A stretch of 64,000 bases of DNA from JAMLIN01 sp964476625 (GCA_964476625.1 CAYZBJ010000008.1:1-64000), one strand, 5' to 3'; shown: positions 9,956 through 19,129, counted from the stretch's first letter. Notes: generated by a model from the sequence alone, not told the origin. Numbers and translations: made by a program.

Positions 9956-10575
9956 CCGTTCGCTATGAAATCCATCCCGTCGATCCGCAAGCCCGGCTGC
10001 TGCACCAGGCCGCCGAGATGCTCCGCTCGGGGCAGCTGCTCGCGATGCCGACCGACGCCTGCTACGTGCTGGCCTGCCGGCTCGGGGACAAGTCGGCGGT
10101 CGATCGCCTGCGGGCGCTGCGCCACCTCGGTGACCGGCACCTGCTGACCCTGATGTGCGCCGACCTCTCGCAGCTTGCCGTCTATGCGCAGGTCGACAAC
10201 CGCCAGTTCCGCTTCCTGAAGGAAATCACCCCGGGGCCGTATACCTTCATCCTGCCGGCGACCAAGGAAACCCCGCGCCGGCTCTGGCATCCGTCGCGCC
10301 GCACGATCGGCCTGCGGGTGCCCGATTCCCGGGTTGCGCTCGGCGTCCTGGAAGCGCTCGGCGAGCCGGTCCTGTGCACCAGCCTGATCCTGCCCGGCGA
10401 GACCGAGCCCCTGCACGAGGCCGACGAGATCATCGAGCGGGTCGGCAAGCAGATCGATGCGGTCATCGATGCCGGTGGCCAGGGTTTCGAGCCGACCTCG
10501 ATGGTGGACATGACCGGCTCGGAGCCGGTCGTGGTCCGGGCCGGCCGCGGCTCGCTCGAGCGCATCGCAGGCTGA
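9952..10575 (+). CDS. yciO: YrdC/Sua5-like domain protein YciO
   Basis: A 207-residue member of the YrdC/Sua5 superfamily, closest by eye to E. coli YciO (206 residues): IHPVDPQARL at the start, PTDACYVLACRLGDK, TLMCADLSQL, TPGPYTFILPATKE and VVVRAGRG near the end. Sua5/YrdC make the threonylcarbamoyl-AMP used for tRNA t6A. YciO lacks a settled role, though it shares the RNA- and nucleotide-binding fold. The GTG start overlaps the rnm stop codon. An ordinary gene in its expected place. Confidence 0.9.
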   Translation: MTVRYEIHPVDPQARLLHQAAEMLRSGQLLAMPTDACYVLACRLGDKSAVDRLRALRHLGDRHLLTLMCADLSQLAVYAQVDNRQFRFLKEITPGPYTFILPATKETPRRLWHPSRRTIGLRVPDSRVALGVLEALGEPVLCTSLILPGETEPLHEADEIIERVGKQIDAVIDAGGQGFEPTSMVDMTGSEPVVVRAGRGSLERIAG

Positions 10576-10663
10576 TCGGCGCACCGCCGGGAAGCCGCCG
10601 CCGCCAGGCTGTTCAGCGCCACCCGGCCCGCGGATCGGCCGGCAGCCGGCCCGGTGTGCTTGC

Positions 10664-10669
10664 TACAAT
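10664..10669 (+). promoter_or_regulatory. -10 element TACAAT close to the M50 protease start
   Basis: TGCTACAAT (extended -10 shape) ends six nt before the ATG at 10676, which puts the expected transcription start at or next to the start codon. The transcript could be leaderless. No ribosome-binding site is present between. Confidence 0.4.
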
Positions 10670-10675
10670 CGCGCC

Positions 10676-11332
10676 ATGGACTTATCGCTGCCGCAGCTGA
10701 TTGCGGTCTTCGCCGTCCCGGCGATCTTCGCCATCACGCTCCACGAGGCGGCGCATGGCTATGTCGCCTGGCTGCTGGGCGATCCGACCGCAAGGCTCGC
10801 CGGCCGCGTTTCGGCCAATCCGCTCAAGCACATCGACCCGATCGGCACGATCGCCGTCCCGGGCCTGCTGCTGCTCGTCTCCAAGCTCTCCGGCACCGGG
10901 CTGGCCCTGTTCGGCTGGGCCAAGCCGGTTCCGGTGGTCTACAGCAACCTGCGCCGGCCGCGGCGCGACATGGGCCTGGTGGCGGCGGCCGGTCCGGCCT
11001 CGAACGTCCTCATGGCGATCGGCTGGGCGCTGCTCGCCCGCCTCGCCGTGGGCGAGGGCGACGTCGCCCGTTTCCTGGTGCTGGTCGGCATCGCCGGGGT
11101 GCAGGTCAACATGATCCTCGCCCTGCTCAACCTGATGCCGATACCGCCGCTCGATGGCGGCCGGATCGTCGCGAGCCTGCTGCCGCCGCGCCTGGCCGAT
11201 GGCTATTCCCGGATCGAGCCCTACGGTCTGATGATCCTCGTCGCGCTGCTGGTCACCGGTGTGCTCGGGCGAGTTCTCTTTCCCATGATTGCCTGGTCGA
11301 GCCGGGCAGTCCTCTCCCTGACTGGATTCTGA
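10676..11332 (+). CDS. Site-2 protease family (M50B) membrane metalloprotease
   Basis: A 218-residue polytopic inner-membrane protein of the YwhC-like branch of site-2 proteases, without PDZ domain. The zinc motif HEAAH is in the first membrane helix (about residue 24), and the third ligand lies in the NLMPIPPLDGGRI motif near residue 157. Other hydrophobic stretches are at about 50-75, 98-118, 125-145 and 185-215. This small branch is usually found beside trpS, scpA/scpB or yciO genes; its substrates are unknown. trpS starts four nt after its stop, so they are probably one operon. Confidence 0.9.
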   Translation: MDLSLPQLIAVFAVPAIFAITLHEAAHGYVAWLLGDPTARLAGRVSANPLKHIDPIGTIAVPGLLLLVSKLSGTGLALFGWAKPVPVVYSNLRRPRRDMGLVAAAGPASNVLMAIGWALLARLAVGEGDVARFLVLVGIAGVQVNMILALLNLMPIPPLDGGRIVASLLPPRLADGYSRIEPYGLMILVALLVTGVLGRVLFPMIAWSSRAVLSLTGF

Positions 11333-11336
11333 GCAC

Positions 11337-12539
11337 ATGTTTCCCGAACGCGTGGTCTCCGGCATGCGTCCGACGGGCGCCCTGCACCTCGGCCACTACC
11401 ATGGCGCCCTCAAGAACTGGGTGCGGCTGCAGGACGAGTACCCCTGCTACTTCTTCGTCGCCGACTGGCACGCGCTCACGACCCACTACGAGTCGACCGA
11501 GATCATCGAGGAGAGCATCTGGGAGATGGTCATCGACTGGCTGGCCGCCGGCGTCGACCCCTCCCAGTCGGTGCTGTTCGTGCAGTCGCGGGTGCCCGAG
11601 CATGCGGAACTCCACCTGCTGCTGTCGATGGTCACGCCGCTGGGCTGGCTCGAGCGGGTGCCGACCTACAAGGACCAGCAGGAGCGCCTGAGCGACCGCG
11701 ATCTCGCCACCTACGGCTTTCTCGGCTACCCGCTGCTGCAGGCGGCCGACATCCTGATGTACCGGGCCTCGCATGTCCCGGTCGGCGAGGACCAGGTCCC
11801 CCACATCGAACTCACCCGCGAGGTGGCCCGTCGCTTCAACCACCTGTTCGGTCGCGAGGCCGGCTTCGAGGACAAGGCCCGCGAGGCGATCAGGAAGCTC
11901 GGCAGCAAGCGGGCGCGCATCTACAACCAGATGCGCACCGCCTACCAGGAGCAGGGCGACGAACAGGCGCTCGAGCGCGGCCGCGAACTGCTCGACCAGG
12001 CGCAGAACATCAGCCTCGGCGATCGCGAGCGGCTCTTCGGTTTCCTCGAGGGCAGTCGCAAGATCATCCTGGTCGAGCCGCAGTCGCTGCTGACCGAGAC
12101 ATCGCGGATGCCCGGCATCGACGGCCAGAAGATGTCCAAGAGCTACGGCAACATGATCGCGATGCGCGAGGACCCGGCCTCGGTCGAGAAGAAGGTCCGC
12201 ACCATGCCGACCGATCCGGCGCGGGTGCGGCGCACCGATCCGGGCGAACCCGGCAAGTGCCCGGTCTGGCAGTTGCACCTGACCTACTCGGATGATGCGG
12301 TGCGCGACTGGGTGCAGGCCGGCTGCCGCAGCGCCGGCATCGGCTGCCTCGAATGCAAGCAGCCCGTGATCGACGCGATCCTGCGCGAACAGGCGCAGTT
12401 TCGCGAGCGCGCCGAGCCCTATCTCGAAGATCCCCACCTGGTGCAGAACATCATCGCCGATGGCTGCGACCGCGCCCGCAAGATCGCCGGCGAGACGATG
12501 CGCGAAGTGCGCGAGGCGATGGGCCTGCTCTACGACTGA
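11337..12539 (+). CDS. trpS: Tryptophanyl-tRNA synthetase
   Basis: Charges tRNA-Trp. A class I synthetase of 400 residues, the longer form found in many beta- and gammaproteobacteria. The HIGH-like signature GALHLGHYHG follows SGMRPT at the N-terminus, and KMSKSYGN is near residue 265. The C-terminal helical part contains IGCLECK. It starts four nt after the M50 protease stop and ends two nt before the large hairpin at 12542-12603, which may end its transcript. Confidence 0.96.
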   Translation: MFPERVVSGMRPTGALHLGHYHGALKNWVRLQDEYPCYFFVADWHALTTHYESTEIIEESIWEMVIDWLAAGVDPSQSVLFVQSRVPEHAELHLLLSMVTPLGWLERVPTYKDQQERLSDRDLATYGFLGYPLLQAADILMYRASHVPVGEDQVPHIELTREVARRFNHLFGREAGFEDKAREAIRKLGSKRARIYNQMRTAYQEQGDEQALERGRELLDQAQNISLGDRERLFGFLEGSRKIILVEPQSLLTETSRMPGIDGQKMSKSYGNMIAMREDPASVEKKVRTMPTDPARVRRTDPGEPGKCPVWQLHLTYSDDAVRDWVQAGCRSAGIGCLECKQPVIDAILREQAQFRERAEPYLEDPHLVQNIIADGCDRARKIAGETMREVREAMGLLYD

Positions 12540-12541
12540 GT

Positions 12542-12603
12542 GTGAAAATGGGGTCAGACACCATTTTTCCATCTTGGAAAATGGTGTCTGACCCCATTTT
12601 CAC
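12542..12603. repeat. 62-nt near-perfect inverted repeat (REP/MITE-like hairpin)
   Basis: Left arm 12542-12570 and right arm 12576-12603 pair along their full length with one extra T, around a five-nt loop. The core GGGGTCAGACACCATTTT, ending in A/T-rich flanks, resembles dispersed hairpin repeats found in many bacterial genomes, often linked to REP-associated tyrosine transposases. The link is from memory of the family, not tested here. It fills the 71-nt space between convergent trpS and the c-di-GMP gene and could stop transcription from both sides. Confidence 0.75.
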
Positions 12604-12610
12604 GGTCCGG

Positions 12611-15451
12611 TCAGGGGTTCGGGTTCGATCCGACGGCGTGCAATGGCCCGCCCGCCAGGTGCATCTGGCGCAGCGCGGGCAGTGACTCCAGCAGGTCGGC
12701 AAGCTCCGCGTAGGGCACCGGCTCGTAGATCAGGGTCCCCTGCATGACCTCGCAATCGAGTTCGCGCAGGCCACGCATCTCGGCCGAAGTCTCCACGCCC
12801 TCGGCCATCGCCTGCATGCCGAGCTTGGCCGCCAGGGTGGTGATGGCCTGGACGATCGCGGCGTTGCCGCGGTCGCTCGGCAAGTCCTTGACGAAGGCGC
12901 GGTCGATCTTCAGGCCGTCGACCGGCAGGTTCTTGATGTACGACAGCGAGGCGTAGCCGGTGCCGAAGTTGTCGATGATGACGTGCACCCCGAGCCGGCG
13001 CAGTTCGCCGATCAGCTGGATCGTCTTCTCCGGGTTCTCGATGAACGAGCTCTCGGTGAGCTCGAGGCGCAGCAGCTTCGGCGGGAAGGCGCGCTCGGTC
13101 ATGAGCCGGTTGAGGTTCTCGAGGAAACCGTCCTCGGCGAGCTGGCGCACCGAGATGTTCACGGTCACGGCCATGTCCTCGAAGCGATCGAGGCCGAGGC
13201 GGATCCGGTCGTCGATCGCGCGCCGTACCGCCCAGAAGCCGATTTCCCGGATCAGGTTGCTCTGCTCGGCCATCGGCAGGAACTTGTCGGGCAGCAGCAG
13301 CCCGCGGGCCGGATGCCGCCAGCGCAACAGGCCCTCGATGCTGACGACCTTGCGCTGGGCCACGTCGAGGATGGGCTGGTAGAAGAGATCGACCTCGTCG
13401 CGGCTGATCGCCATCGGCAGCTCCGCCGCCAGCTGCATCTGTTCGGTACGCTCGTCCGAGAGGCGGCCGGCGAAGAACTGGACGTCGTTGCGCCCTTCCG
13501 ACTTGACCTTGTACATCGCGCCGTCGGCGGCCTTGACGAGCTGCTGCGGATCGGTGGTGTCCTCCGGCGACAATGCGACGCCGATCGAGGCCGACAGGAA
13601 GTAGGCGCGGTTGTTCAGGATGAAGGGCTTCTCGATGGCGGCGAGGACCGTGCGCGCAATGGCTTCGACCTCGATGCGGTCGCTGGTGTCGTTGAGCAGC
13701 ACGATGAATTCGTCGCCGCCCATCCGGCCCGCGGTGTCGCCCGGCCGGATCGCGCCCTTGAGGCGCGCGGCGACCTCGATGAGCACCTTGTCGCCGGCGG
13801 CGTGGCCCAGGGTATCGTTGATCAGCTTGTAGCGGTCGAGGTCGATGTAGAGCAGGGCGATCTCGCGGCGGCGCTTCAGGCTCGCCTTGAGCTGGTGCGA
13901 TACGAAGGCCCGGTTCGGCAGGTCGGTCAGCGCGTCGTGCAGGGAGGCGTGCAGGAGCTGCTTCTCGGCCGACTTGCGTTGCAGGTACAGCGAAAGGGTC
14001 CGCGACAGCACTTCGGCGACCTGGCCGAGGAAGGCATCGCCGCGCAGGCTGACCGGCGAGAGGAAGAGCAGCACGCTCATCACTTCGTCATGCTCGTTGA
14101 GGATCGGCGCGAGGAAGGCGGCCTGCGCGCCGACGGCTGCCGTCTGGTAGCGCTTGGCGAAGGCGGGTTCCTCGGCGACTTCGGAAAGCCAGACCGCCTT
14201 GCGCAGGGTCCATGCCTTGGCTTCGGCCGACTCGGGGGTGATCGGCAGCACCGCGGGCAGCTCGGCGAGCATCCGGGTGAAGGTCGGGTAGCCCCAGCGC
14301 TCGCGTACCGCGAAGCCCTCGCCGGCGCGCACCATGTGGGCGCCGCCCAGCCAGGCGAGCTTGCCGCAGACGGTGATCAGCACCGCCGTGACGACCCGCT
14401 CGGGATCGGTCTGCTCACGCATGATCGAGGCGATGTCGCCATCGATCTCGAGCAGCATCCGTTGCTGCTTCTCGCGGGTGATGTTGCGCCCGGTGCCCCG
14501 GTAGCCGGTGAAGCGGCCGGCATCGTCGAAGACCGGCCGCCCCGACAGCGACAGGTGATAGACGTTGCCTTCGTCGTCGAGTCGGCTCATCTCGAAATTC
14601 TCGAAGGGCTTGTGCGCCTCGAGCGTCTGGCGATGCAGGTTCCAGTCGGCGGGCATCGACTCGGCGGCGATGCCGTCGCCCTCCCAGCGACGCCGGCCGA
14701 TCCAGCGTCGCGCCCATTGCCCGAGCACCGCATCGACGCTGTCCGACAGCCAGGACAGCCGGTGCTGCGGGTCTGTCTCCCAGATCCAGTCCGAACTCAG
14801 CTGGGTGAGCTCGCGGAACTTCGATTCGCTCGCCGCGAGCTGGCGTTGCATCGCCCGCATCCCGGAGATGTCGAGGACGATGCCCTCGAGCCGGTCGACG
14901 GCGCCGTCGCGCCCGCGCACCGGGCGGGCGACCGAGCGAACCCAGACGGTCTCGCCATTGGGCCGCAGGTAGCGGTACTCGATCCTGGCCTCGCCGCCGT
15001 TGCGCGCGACCCGACGGTGCAGGTCGGACCAGCGGCGCTGGTCATCGCGGTGCAGGCAGATCAGGAAACCCTTCGGGGAGGGCGGCCCGTTGTCGGGATT
15101 GATGCCGAACAGGCGGAAGGCGCCCGCGCTCCATTCGAGGCGGTTCTCCGTCAGCACATGGACCCAGGTACCCAGCGATGCGAGGGATTCTGCGGCATCA
15201 TGCTGCGATCGCAGCCGCTCGAGCCCCTCGATCCGGCTCGCCTGGGTCTCGAGTTCGCGATGGCGGGCCCGCAGCAGCAGGCTGAAGCCGACGATCGCCA
15301 GGCCACAGGCCAGCGGAACCGCGAAGGCCAGGTCGATCCATTCCGGTCGCGCCACTCCGGTCGCCAGCACGACGGCTGCGAGGGCGAGGCTGATGGCCGC
15401 GAGCGGGCGGTTGAATCGGCCGGGTTGCTGGAGGTTCGGGATCTGGCTCAC
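12611..15451 (-). CDS. Membrane c-di-GMP protein: PAS-PAS-GAF-GGDEF-EAL
   Basis: A 946-residue predicted inner-membrane signalling protein. There are two membrane helices (about 16-32 and 38-60), a short coiled coil, two PAS-like domains (about 90-200 and 205-330), a GAF-like region (340-490), GGDEF (about 505-660) and EAL (670-930). The diguanylate cyclase motif GGDEF (578-582) and inhibitory site RPGD (569-572) are intact. The EAL domain is unusual: EAL reads EGL (706-708), the metal pair DD reads D827-N828, and QGY reads QGT (904-906). It may be a cyclase with a weakened phosphodiesterase. The start codon is GTG, with a poor ribosome-binding site, so the N-terminus is tentative. Confidence 0.9.
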   Translation of the reverse strand: MSQIPNLQQPGRFNRPLAAISLALAAVVLATGVARPEWIDLAFAVPLACGLAIVGFSLLLRARHRELETQASRIEGLERLRSQHDAAESLASLGTWVHVLTENRLEWSAGAFRLFGINPDNGPPSPKGFLICLHRDDQRRWSDLHRRVARNGGEARIEYRYLRPNGETVWVRSVARPVRGRDGAVDRLEGIVLDISGMRAMQRQLAASESKFRELTQLSSDWIWETDPQHRLSWLSDSVDAVLGQWARRWIGRRRWEGDGIAAESMPADWNLHRQTLEAHKPFENFEMSRLDDEGNVYHLSLSGRPVFDDAGRFTGYRGTGRNITREKQQRMLLEIDGDIASIMREQTDPERVVTAVLITVCGKLAWLGGAHMVRAGEGFAVRERWGYPTFTRMLAELPAVLPITPESAEAKAWTLRKAVWLSEVAEEPAFAKRYQTAAVGAQAAFLAPILNEHDEVMSVLLFLSPVSLRGDAFLGQVAEVLSRTLSLYLQRKSAEKQLLHASLHDALTDLPNRAFVSHQLKASLKRRREIALLYIDLDRYKLINDTLGHAAGDKVLIEVAARLKGAIRPGDTAGRMGGDEFIVLLNDTSDRIEVEAIARTVLAAIEKPFILNNRAYFLSASIGVALSPEDTTDPQQLVKAADGAMYKVKSEGRNDVQFFAGRLSDERTEQMQLAAELPMAISRDEVDLFYQPILDVAQRKVVSIEGLLRWRHPARGLLLPDKFLPMAEQSNLIREIGFWAVRRAIDDRIRLGLDRFEDMAVTVNISVRQLAEDGFLENLNRLMTERAFPPKLLRLELTESSFIENPEKTIQLIGELRRLGVHVIIDNFGTGYASLSYIKNLPVDGLKIDRAFVKDLPSDRGNAAIVQAITTLAAKLGMQAMAEGVETSAEMRGLRELDCEVMQGTLIYEPVPYAELADLLESLPALRQMHLAGGPLHAVGSNPNP

Positions 15452-15530
15452 AGGCGACGCATGGGGCGACGAAGTCTGGTTTTCGATCCGGCGCCGAAGC
15501 GCCGATGAGTCACAGGGGAATACGACAGCG

Positions 15531-16094
15531 ATGTCCGCGACAAGCCCGGTTCACCGCCAGCCCGTACCCGATCCGTGGATCGTGTCATGGCTGGGCCGCC
15601 TGCCCGCCGGCTCCCGCGTGCTCGACTTCGCCTGCGGCACCGGCCGCCATGCCCGTGCCGCAGCCGCGCTGGGCCTGGTGGTCGTCGCGGTCGACAACGA
15701 CATGCAGGCACTGGCGGCGGTGGGCGAGGGCGTCGACGTCGTCCGGGCCGATCTGGAAGCCTCGCCATGGCCATTCGCCACGGCGGGATTCGACGCTGTG
15801 ATTGTGTCGAACTACCTGTTCCGCTCCCGCCTCGACCTGCTGTGCGGGCTGATCCGGCCGACGGGTGTTCTGTTGTACCAGACATTCGCGCTCGGCAACG
15901 AGTCCTTCGGGCGGCCGCGCAACCCGGATTTCCTGTTGCGGCCCGGCGAACTGCTCGAGCTGGCGGCGCGCAACGGCCTGCATGTGCTGGCCTACGAGGA
16001 TGGCATCGCCGGCTTGCCGGCCCGGGCCCGGATCCAGCGGATGGCGGCCTGCCGGCCGCCCCTGCGGCTCGAGGCGATGCCGATTGCGCCCTGA
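15531..16094 (+). CDS. Class I SAM-dependent methyltransferase
   Basis: A 187-residue small methyltransferase. The SAM-binding motif I is clear (VLDFACGTGRHAR, residues about 29-41), followed by the acidic end of strand 2 (VAVDNDM) and motif-II-like DAVIVSNYLF. The C-terminal part (TFALGNESFGRPRNPDFLL) is typical of TehB/UbiE-like proteins whose substrates are unknown. AGGGGA lies upstream of the ATG. It stands alone, divergent from the c-di-GMP gene by about 80 nt and upstream of dapA. The substrate cannot be assigned. Confidence 0.85.
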   Translation: MSATSPVHRQPVPDPWIVSWLGRLPAGSRVLDFACGTGRHARAAAALGLVVVAVDNDMQALAAVGEGVDVVRADLEASPWPFATAGFDAVIVSNYLFRSRLDLLCGLIRPTGVLLYQTFALGNESFGRPRNPDFLLRPGELLELAARNGLHVLAYEDGIAGLPARARIQRMAACRPPLRLEAMPIAP

Positions 16095-16187
16095 TGCGCC
16101 CGGGCCGCCGGGGCGCGCCGTCGAAGCCGGCATGGCGCCCGTTCATCGGCCCGCCGGTCCGTTAAACTACTCGTTTTTTGCGGGCGC

Positions 16188-17075
16188 ATGACCATGATCA
16201 AGGGCAGCATCGTCGCGATCGTCAGTCCGATGCACGAGGACGGCCGGCTCGACTTCGAGCGCTACCGCGCTCTGATCGACTGGCACGTCGCCGAGGGCAC
16301 CTCGGCGATCGTGGCCGTCGGCACCACGGGCGAGTCGCCGACGGTGGATCCGGACGAGCACATCGAGCTCATCCGGGTCGCGGTCGAGCAGGCGGCCGGG
16401 CGGGTGCCCGTGATCGCCGGCACCGGGGGCAATTCGACCCGCGAGGCGGTCGAGCTCACCGAGGGCGCCGCCCGGGTGGGGGCCGATGCCACCCTGCAGG
16501 TCGTGCCCTACTACAACAAGCCGACCCAGGAAGGGATGCGCCGGCATTTCGAGACCGTGGCCGAGCGCGGCGGGCTGCCGGTCATCCTGTACAACGTCCC
16601 GGGCCGCACCGTCGCCGATCTCTCCAACGACATGGTGCTGCGCCTGGCCGAAGTGCCGAACATCATCGGCCTGAAGGAATCGACCGGCGACATCCCGCGG
16701 GTGTCCGACCTGCTCGCCAGGCTGCCCGAGGATTTCGCCGTCTATAGCGGCAACGACGACTGCGCATTGGCCCTGATCGGCATGGGCGGGCACGGGACGA
16801 TCTCCGTGACGGCCAACGTCGCCCCCGGCCCGATGGCGCGCATGTGCGCGGCCGCGCTCGAGGGGCGCTGGGACGAGGCTCTCGCGCTCAACCGGCAGCT
16901 CCTGCCGCTGCATTTCAAGCTGTTCGTCGAAGCCAACCCGATACCGGTCAAGTGGGCCCTCGCCGAGATGGGCCGGATCGGCGCCGGGATCCGGCTGCCC
17001 ATGACGCCGCTCGATGCCCGCTACCATGACGTTGTGCGACAGGCGCTGACGGACTCCGGAGTAATCCCCCGATGA
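16188..17075 (+). CDS. dapA: 4-hydroxy-tetrahydrodipicolinate synthase
   Basis: Condenses pyruvate and aspartate semialdehyde at the entry to lysine and diaminopimelate synthesis. The 295-residue aldolase has GTTGESPTV, YYNKPTQEGM, the catalytic tyrosine in YNVPGRT, and the Schiff-base lysine in GLKESTGD. Start alternatives are ATG 16188 and ATG 16194; neither has a clear ribosome-binding site. The ATGA overlap with bamC reproduces the classical dapA-bamC (nlpB) pair. With lysC at 56 kb and tilS/accA, this is core metabolism. Confidence 0.96.
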   Translation: MTMIKGSIVAIVSPMHEDGRLDFERYRALIDWHVAEGTSAIVAVGTTGESPTVDPDEHIELIRVAVEQAAGRVPVIAGTGGNSTREAVELTEGAARVGADATLQVVPYYNKPTQEGMRRHFETVAERGGLPVILYNVPGRTVADLSNDMVLRLAEVPNIIGLKESTGDIPRVSDLLARLPEDFAVYSGNDDCALALIGMGGHGTISVTANVAPGPMARMCAAALEGRWDEALALNRQLLPLHFKLFVEANPIPVKWALAEMGRIGAGIRLPMTPLDARYHDVVRQALTDSGVIPR

Positions 17076-18265
17076 ATCGACGATTCCCTGCCGGCACCCT
17101 GTGCCGCGCGGCACTGGCACTCACCCTGGCGATCGCCCTCGGCGGTTGCTCGCTCGGCAGGAAGCTCGAGGAAAGAAGCCAGATCGACTACAAGTCGGCC
17201 GGCGAGCAGCGTCGCGCCCAGCCGCTCGAAATCCCGCCGGACCTGGCCTCGCCGCTCGGCTCCGACCGCTACAAGATCCCGGAACTCGCCAGCCAGCCGA
17301 CCTACTCGGGCTACGAGCGCGACCGTCGCGAGGCGCAGGCCGCCACCGGCGAGACGATCGCCGCTCGCACGGCGCAAGTCGATGCCGGCGCGATGCGTAT
17401 CGAACGCGAGGGCCAGCAGCGCTGGCTGAGCACTTCGATGACGCCCGAGCGGCTGTGGCCGCTGGTTCGCGACTTCTGGCAGGAAGCGGGCTTCATCATC
17501 GACGTCGAATCCCCCGAAACCGGGATCATGGAAACCGACTGGGCGGAGAACCGCGCCAAGTTGCCCGAGGACTTCATCCGGCGCACCGTCGGCCGGGTCT
17601 TCGACAGCCTCTACTCGACCGGCGAGCGCGACAAGTTCCGTACCCGGATCGAGCGAGTGGCCGGCGGTGGCACCGAGATCTACGTGACCCATCGCGGCAT
17701 GGTCGAGGTCTACCAGGACAAGACCGAGAAGGACTCGACCATCTGGCAACCGAGGCCGAGCGACCCCGAACTGGAAGTCGAGTTCCTGCGCCGGCTCATG
17801 GTCAAGCTCGGCGCCGATGCCGAGCAAGCCGATTCGGCCGCCGCGACCGCGCGCGGCACGTCGGCGCGCAATGCCGGCGCCGAGCTCGCGCGCGGAGCGG
17901 ACGGCGCCGCGCAACTCACGATTCCGGACGGCTTCGAGCGCGCCTGGCGGCGGGTCGGGCTGGCGCTCGACCGCGGCGGGTTCGCGGTCGAGGACCGCGA
18001 CCGGTCCAACGGCGTCTACTTCGTGCGCTACATCGATCCGGAGAGCGATGCCCGGCGCGAGAAGGACGACGGTTTCCTCTCCCGGATGTTCGGCTCGTCG
18101 CGCAAGGAGAAGAAGCAGACCGAGGTCTTCCAGATCCGGATCGAATCGGCCGGCGAGCAGTCCACCGTCCGGGTGCGTTCGGGCGATGGCGAGGCGGTGC
18201 GTGAAACCGACCGCGCCACGGCCAGCCGGATGCTCTCGCTCATCCAGGAACAGCTGAAGCTGTGA
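17072..18265 (+). CDS. bamC: Outer membrane assembly lipoprotein BamC
   Basis: A lipoprotein of the BAM complex that inserts outer-membrane beta-barrels. The signal peptide ends in the lipobox LGGC (about residue 27), followed by the extended N-terminal lasso (DYKSAGEQRRAQPLEIPPDL) that contacts BamD in E. coli, then two BamC domains. The length is 397 residues, slightly longer than the E. coli protein, with an Ala-rich linker near 250-275. The start overlaps the dapA stop (ATGA). Presence of bamC supports a gammaproteobacterial or close relative. Confidence 0.92.
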   Translation: MNRRFPAGTLCRAALALTLAIALGGCSLGRKLEERSQIDYKSAGEQRRAQPLEIPPDLASPLGSDRYKIPELASQPTYSGYERDRREAQAATGETIAARTAQVDAGAMRIEREGQQRWLSTSMTPERLWPLVRDFWQEAGFIIDVESPETGIMETDWAENRAKLPEDFIRRTVGRVFDSLYSTGERDKFRTRIERVAGGGTEIYVTHRGMVEVYQDKTEKDSTIWQPRPSDPELEVEFLRRLMVKLGADAEQADSAAATARGTSARNAGAELARGADGAAQLTIPDGFERAWRRVGLALDRGGFAVEDRDRSNGVYFVRYIDPESDARREKDDGFLSRMFGSSRKEKKQTEVFQIRIESAGEQSTVRVRSGDGEAVRETDRATASRMLSLIQEQLKL

Positions 18266-18301
18266 GGACCGGCGAACGAACCGTCCGCGGGTCCTGAGGG
18301 C

Positions 18302-19108
18302 GTGCGCTTCGCGAGCCTCGGCAGCGGCAGCGAGGGCAATGCCCTCGTGGTGCAGGCCGCCTGCGGCGTGGGCGGGCGCCACACCAGTGTGCTGGTCGAT
18401 TGCGGCTTCGGGTTGCGCGAGGCGCTACGGCGCCTGCAGGCGCTCGACGTGGCGCCCGAGGCCCTGGCGGGGATCCTCGTCACCCACGAGCACGGCGACC
18501 ACGTCGGCGGCGTCTTCAGGCTGGCGCGGGCCCACCGGATACCGGTCTACCTGACCCACGGGACCTGGCAGGCGGTGGCGGGCATGCCCGGCGCGGCCGA
18601 CTGCGAACACCGCCTGATCGACCCGAACAAGGCGTTCGAGATCGACGGTATCGGCATCGAACCGGTCGCGGTGCCGCACGATGCGCGCGAGCCGGTGCAG
18701 TTCGTCCTCGATTCGGGCCGATCCCGCCTCGGGGTGCTCACCGACCTCGGGCATGGCACGCCGCACGTGCTGCGCGCCTATGCCGGCCTCGATGCGATCG
18801 TGCTCGAGTGCAATCACGATCCGGGGCTGCTGGCGTCCAATCCCCGCTATCCGCCGGCGCTCAAGCGGCGCATCGGCGGGCCGTACGGACACCTGTCGAA
18901 CGAGGCGGCGGCCGGGATCGCCGCCGCGATCAGCGGACCGCGCCTGCGCCGGATCGTGGCCGCCCACCTGTCGGCGCACAACAATCGGCCGGAACTGGCG
19001 CGCGCCGCGCTTGCCGCGGCGCTCGGTACGTCGCCCGACGACATCCGGGTCGCCCTGCAGCAGGAGGGCCTGGCCTGGATCGAGGTCGGGATGTCGATGG
19101 CGACCTGA
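18302..19108 (+). CDS. Metallo-beta-lactamase-fold hydrolase, YycJ/WalJ-like
   Basis: A 268-residue MBL-fold protein starting at GTG. It opens with RFASLGSGSEGNALVV, characteristic of the YycJ/WalJ branch. The metal motif THEHGDHVGG is at about residues 61-70, with later histidines or aspartates in LTDLGH, ECNHDP and AAHLSAHNN. Members are predicted 5'-3' exonucleases acting with MutS-type mismatch repair in some bacteria, an interesting link because mutS lies 1.2 kb downstream on the other strand. It sits 36 nt after bamC, probably in the same operon. Confidence 0.85.
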   Translation: MRFASLGSGSEGNALVVQAACGVGGRHTSVLVDCGFGLREALRRLQALDVAPEALAGILVTHEHGDHVGGVFRLARAHRIPVYLTHGTWQAVAGMPGAADCEHRLIDPNKAFEIDGIGIEPVAVPHDAREPVQFVLDSGRSRLGVLTDLGHGTPHVLRAYAGLDAIVLECNHDPGLLASNPRYPPALKRRIGGPYGHLSNEAAAGIAAAISGPRLRRIVAAHLSAHNNRPELARAALAAALGTSPDDIRVALQQEGLAWIEVGMSMAT

Positions 19109-19129
19109 AGCCAGGCCGCCATCGGGGCT

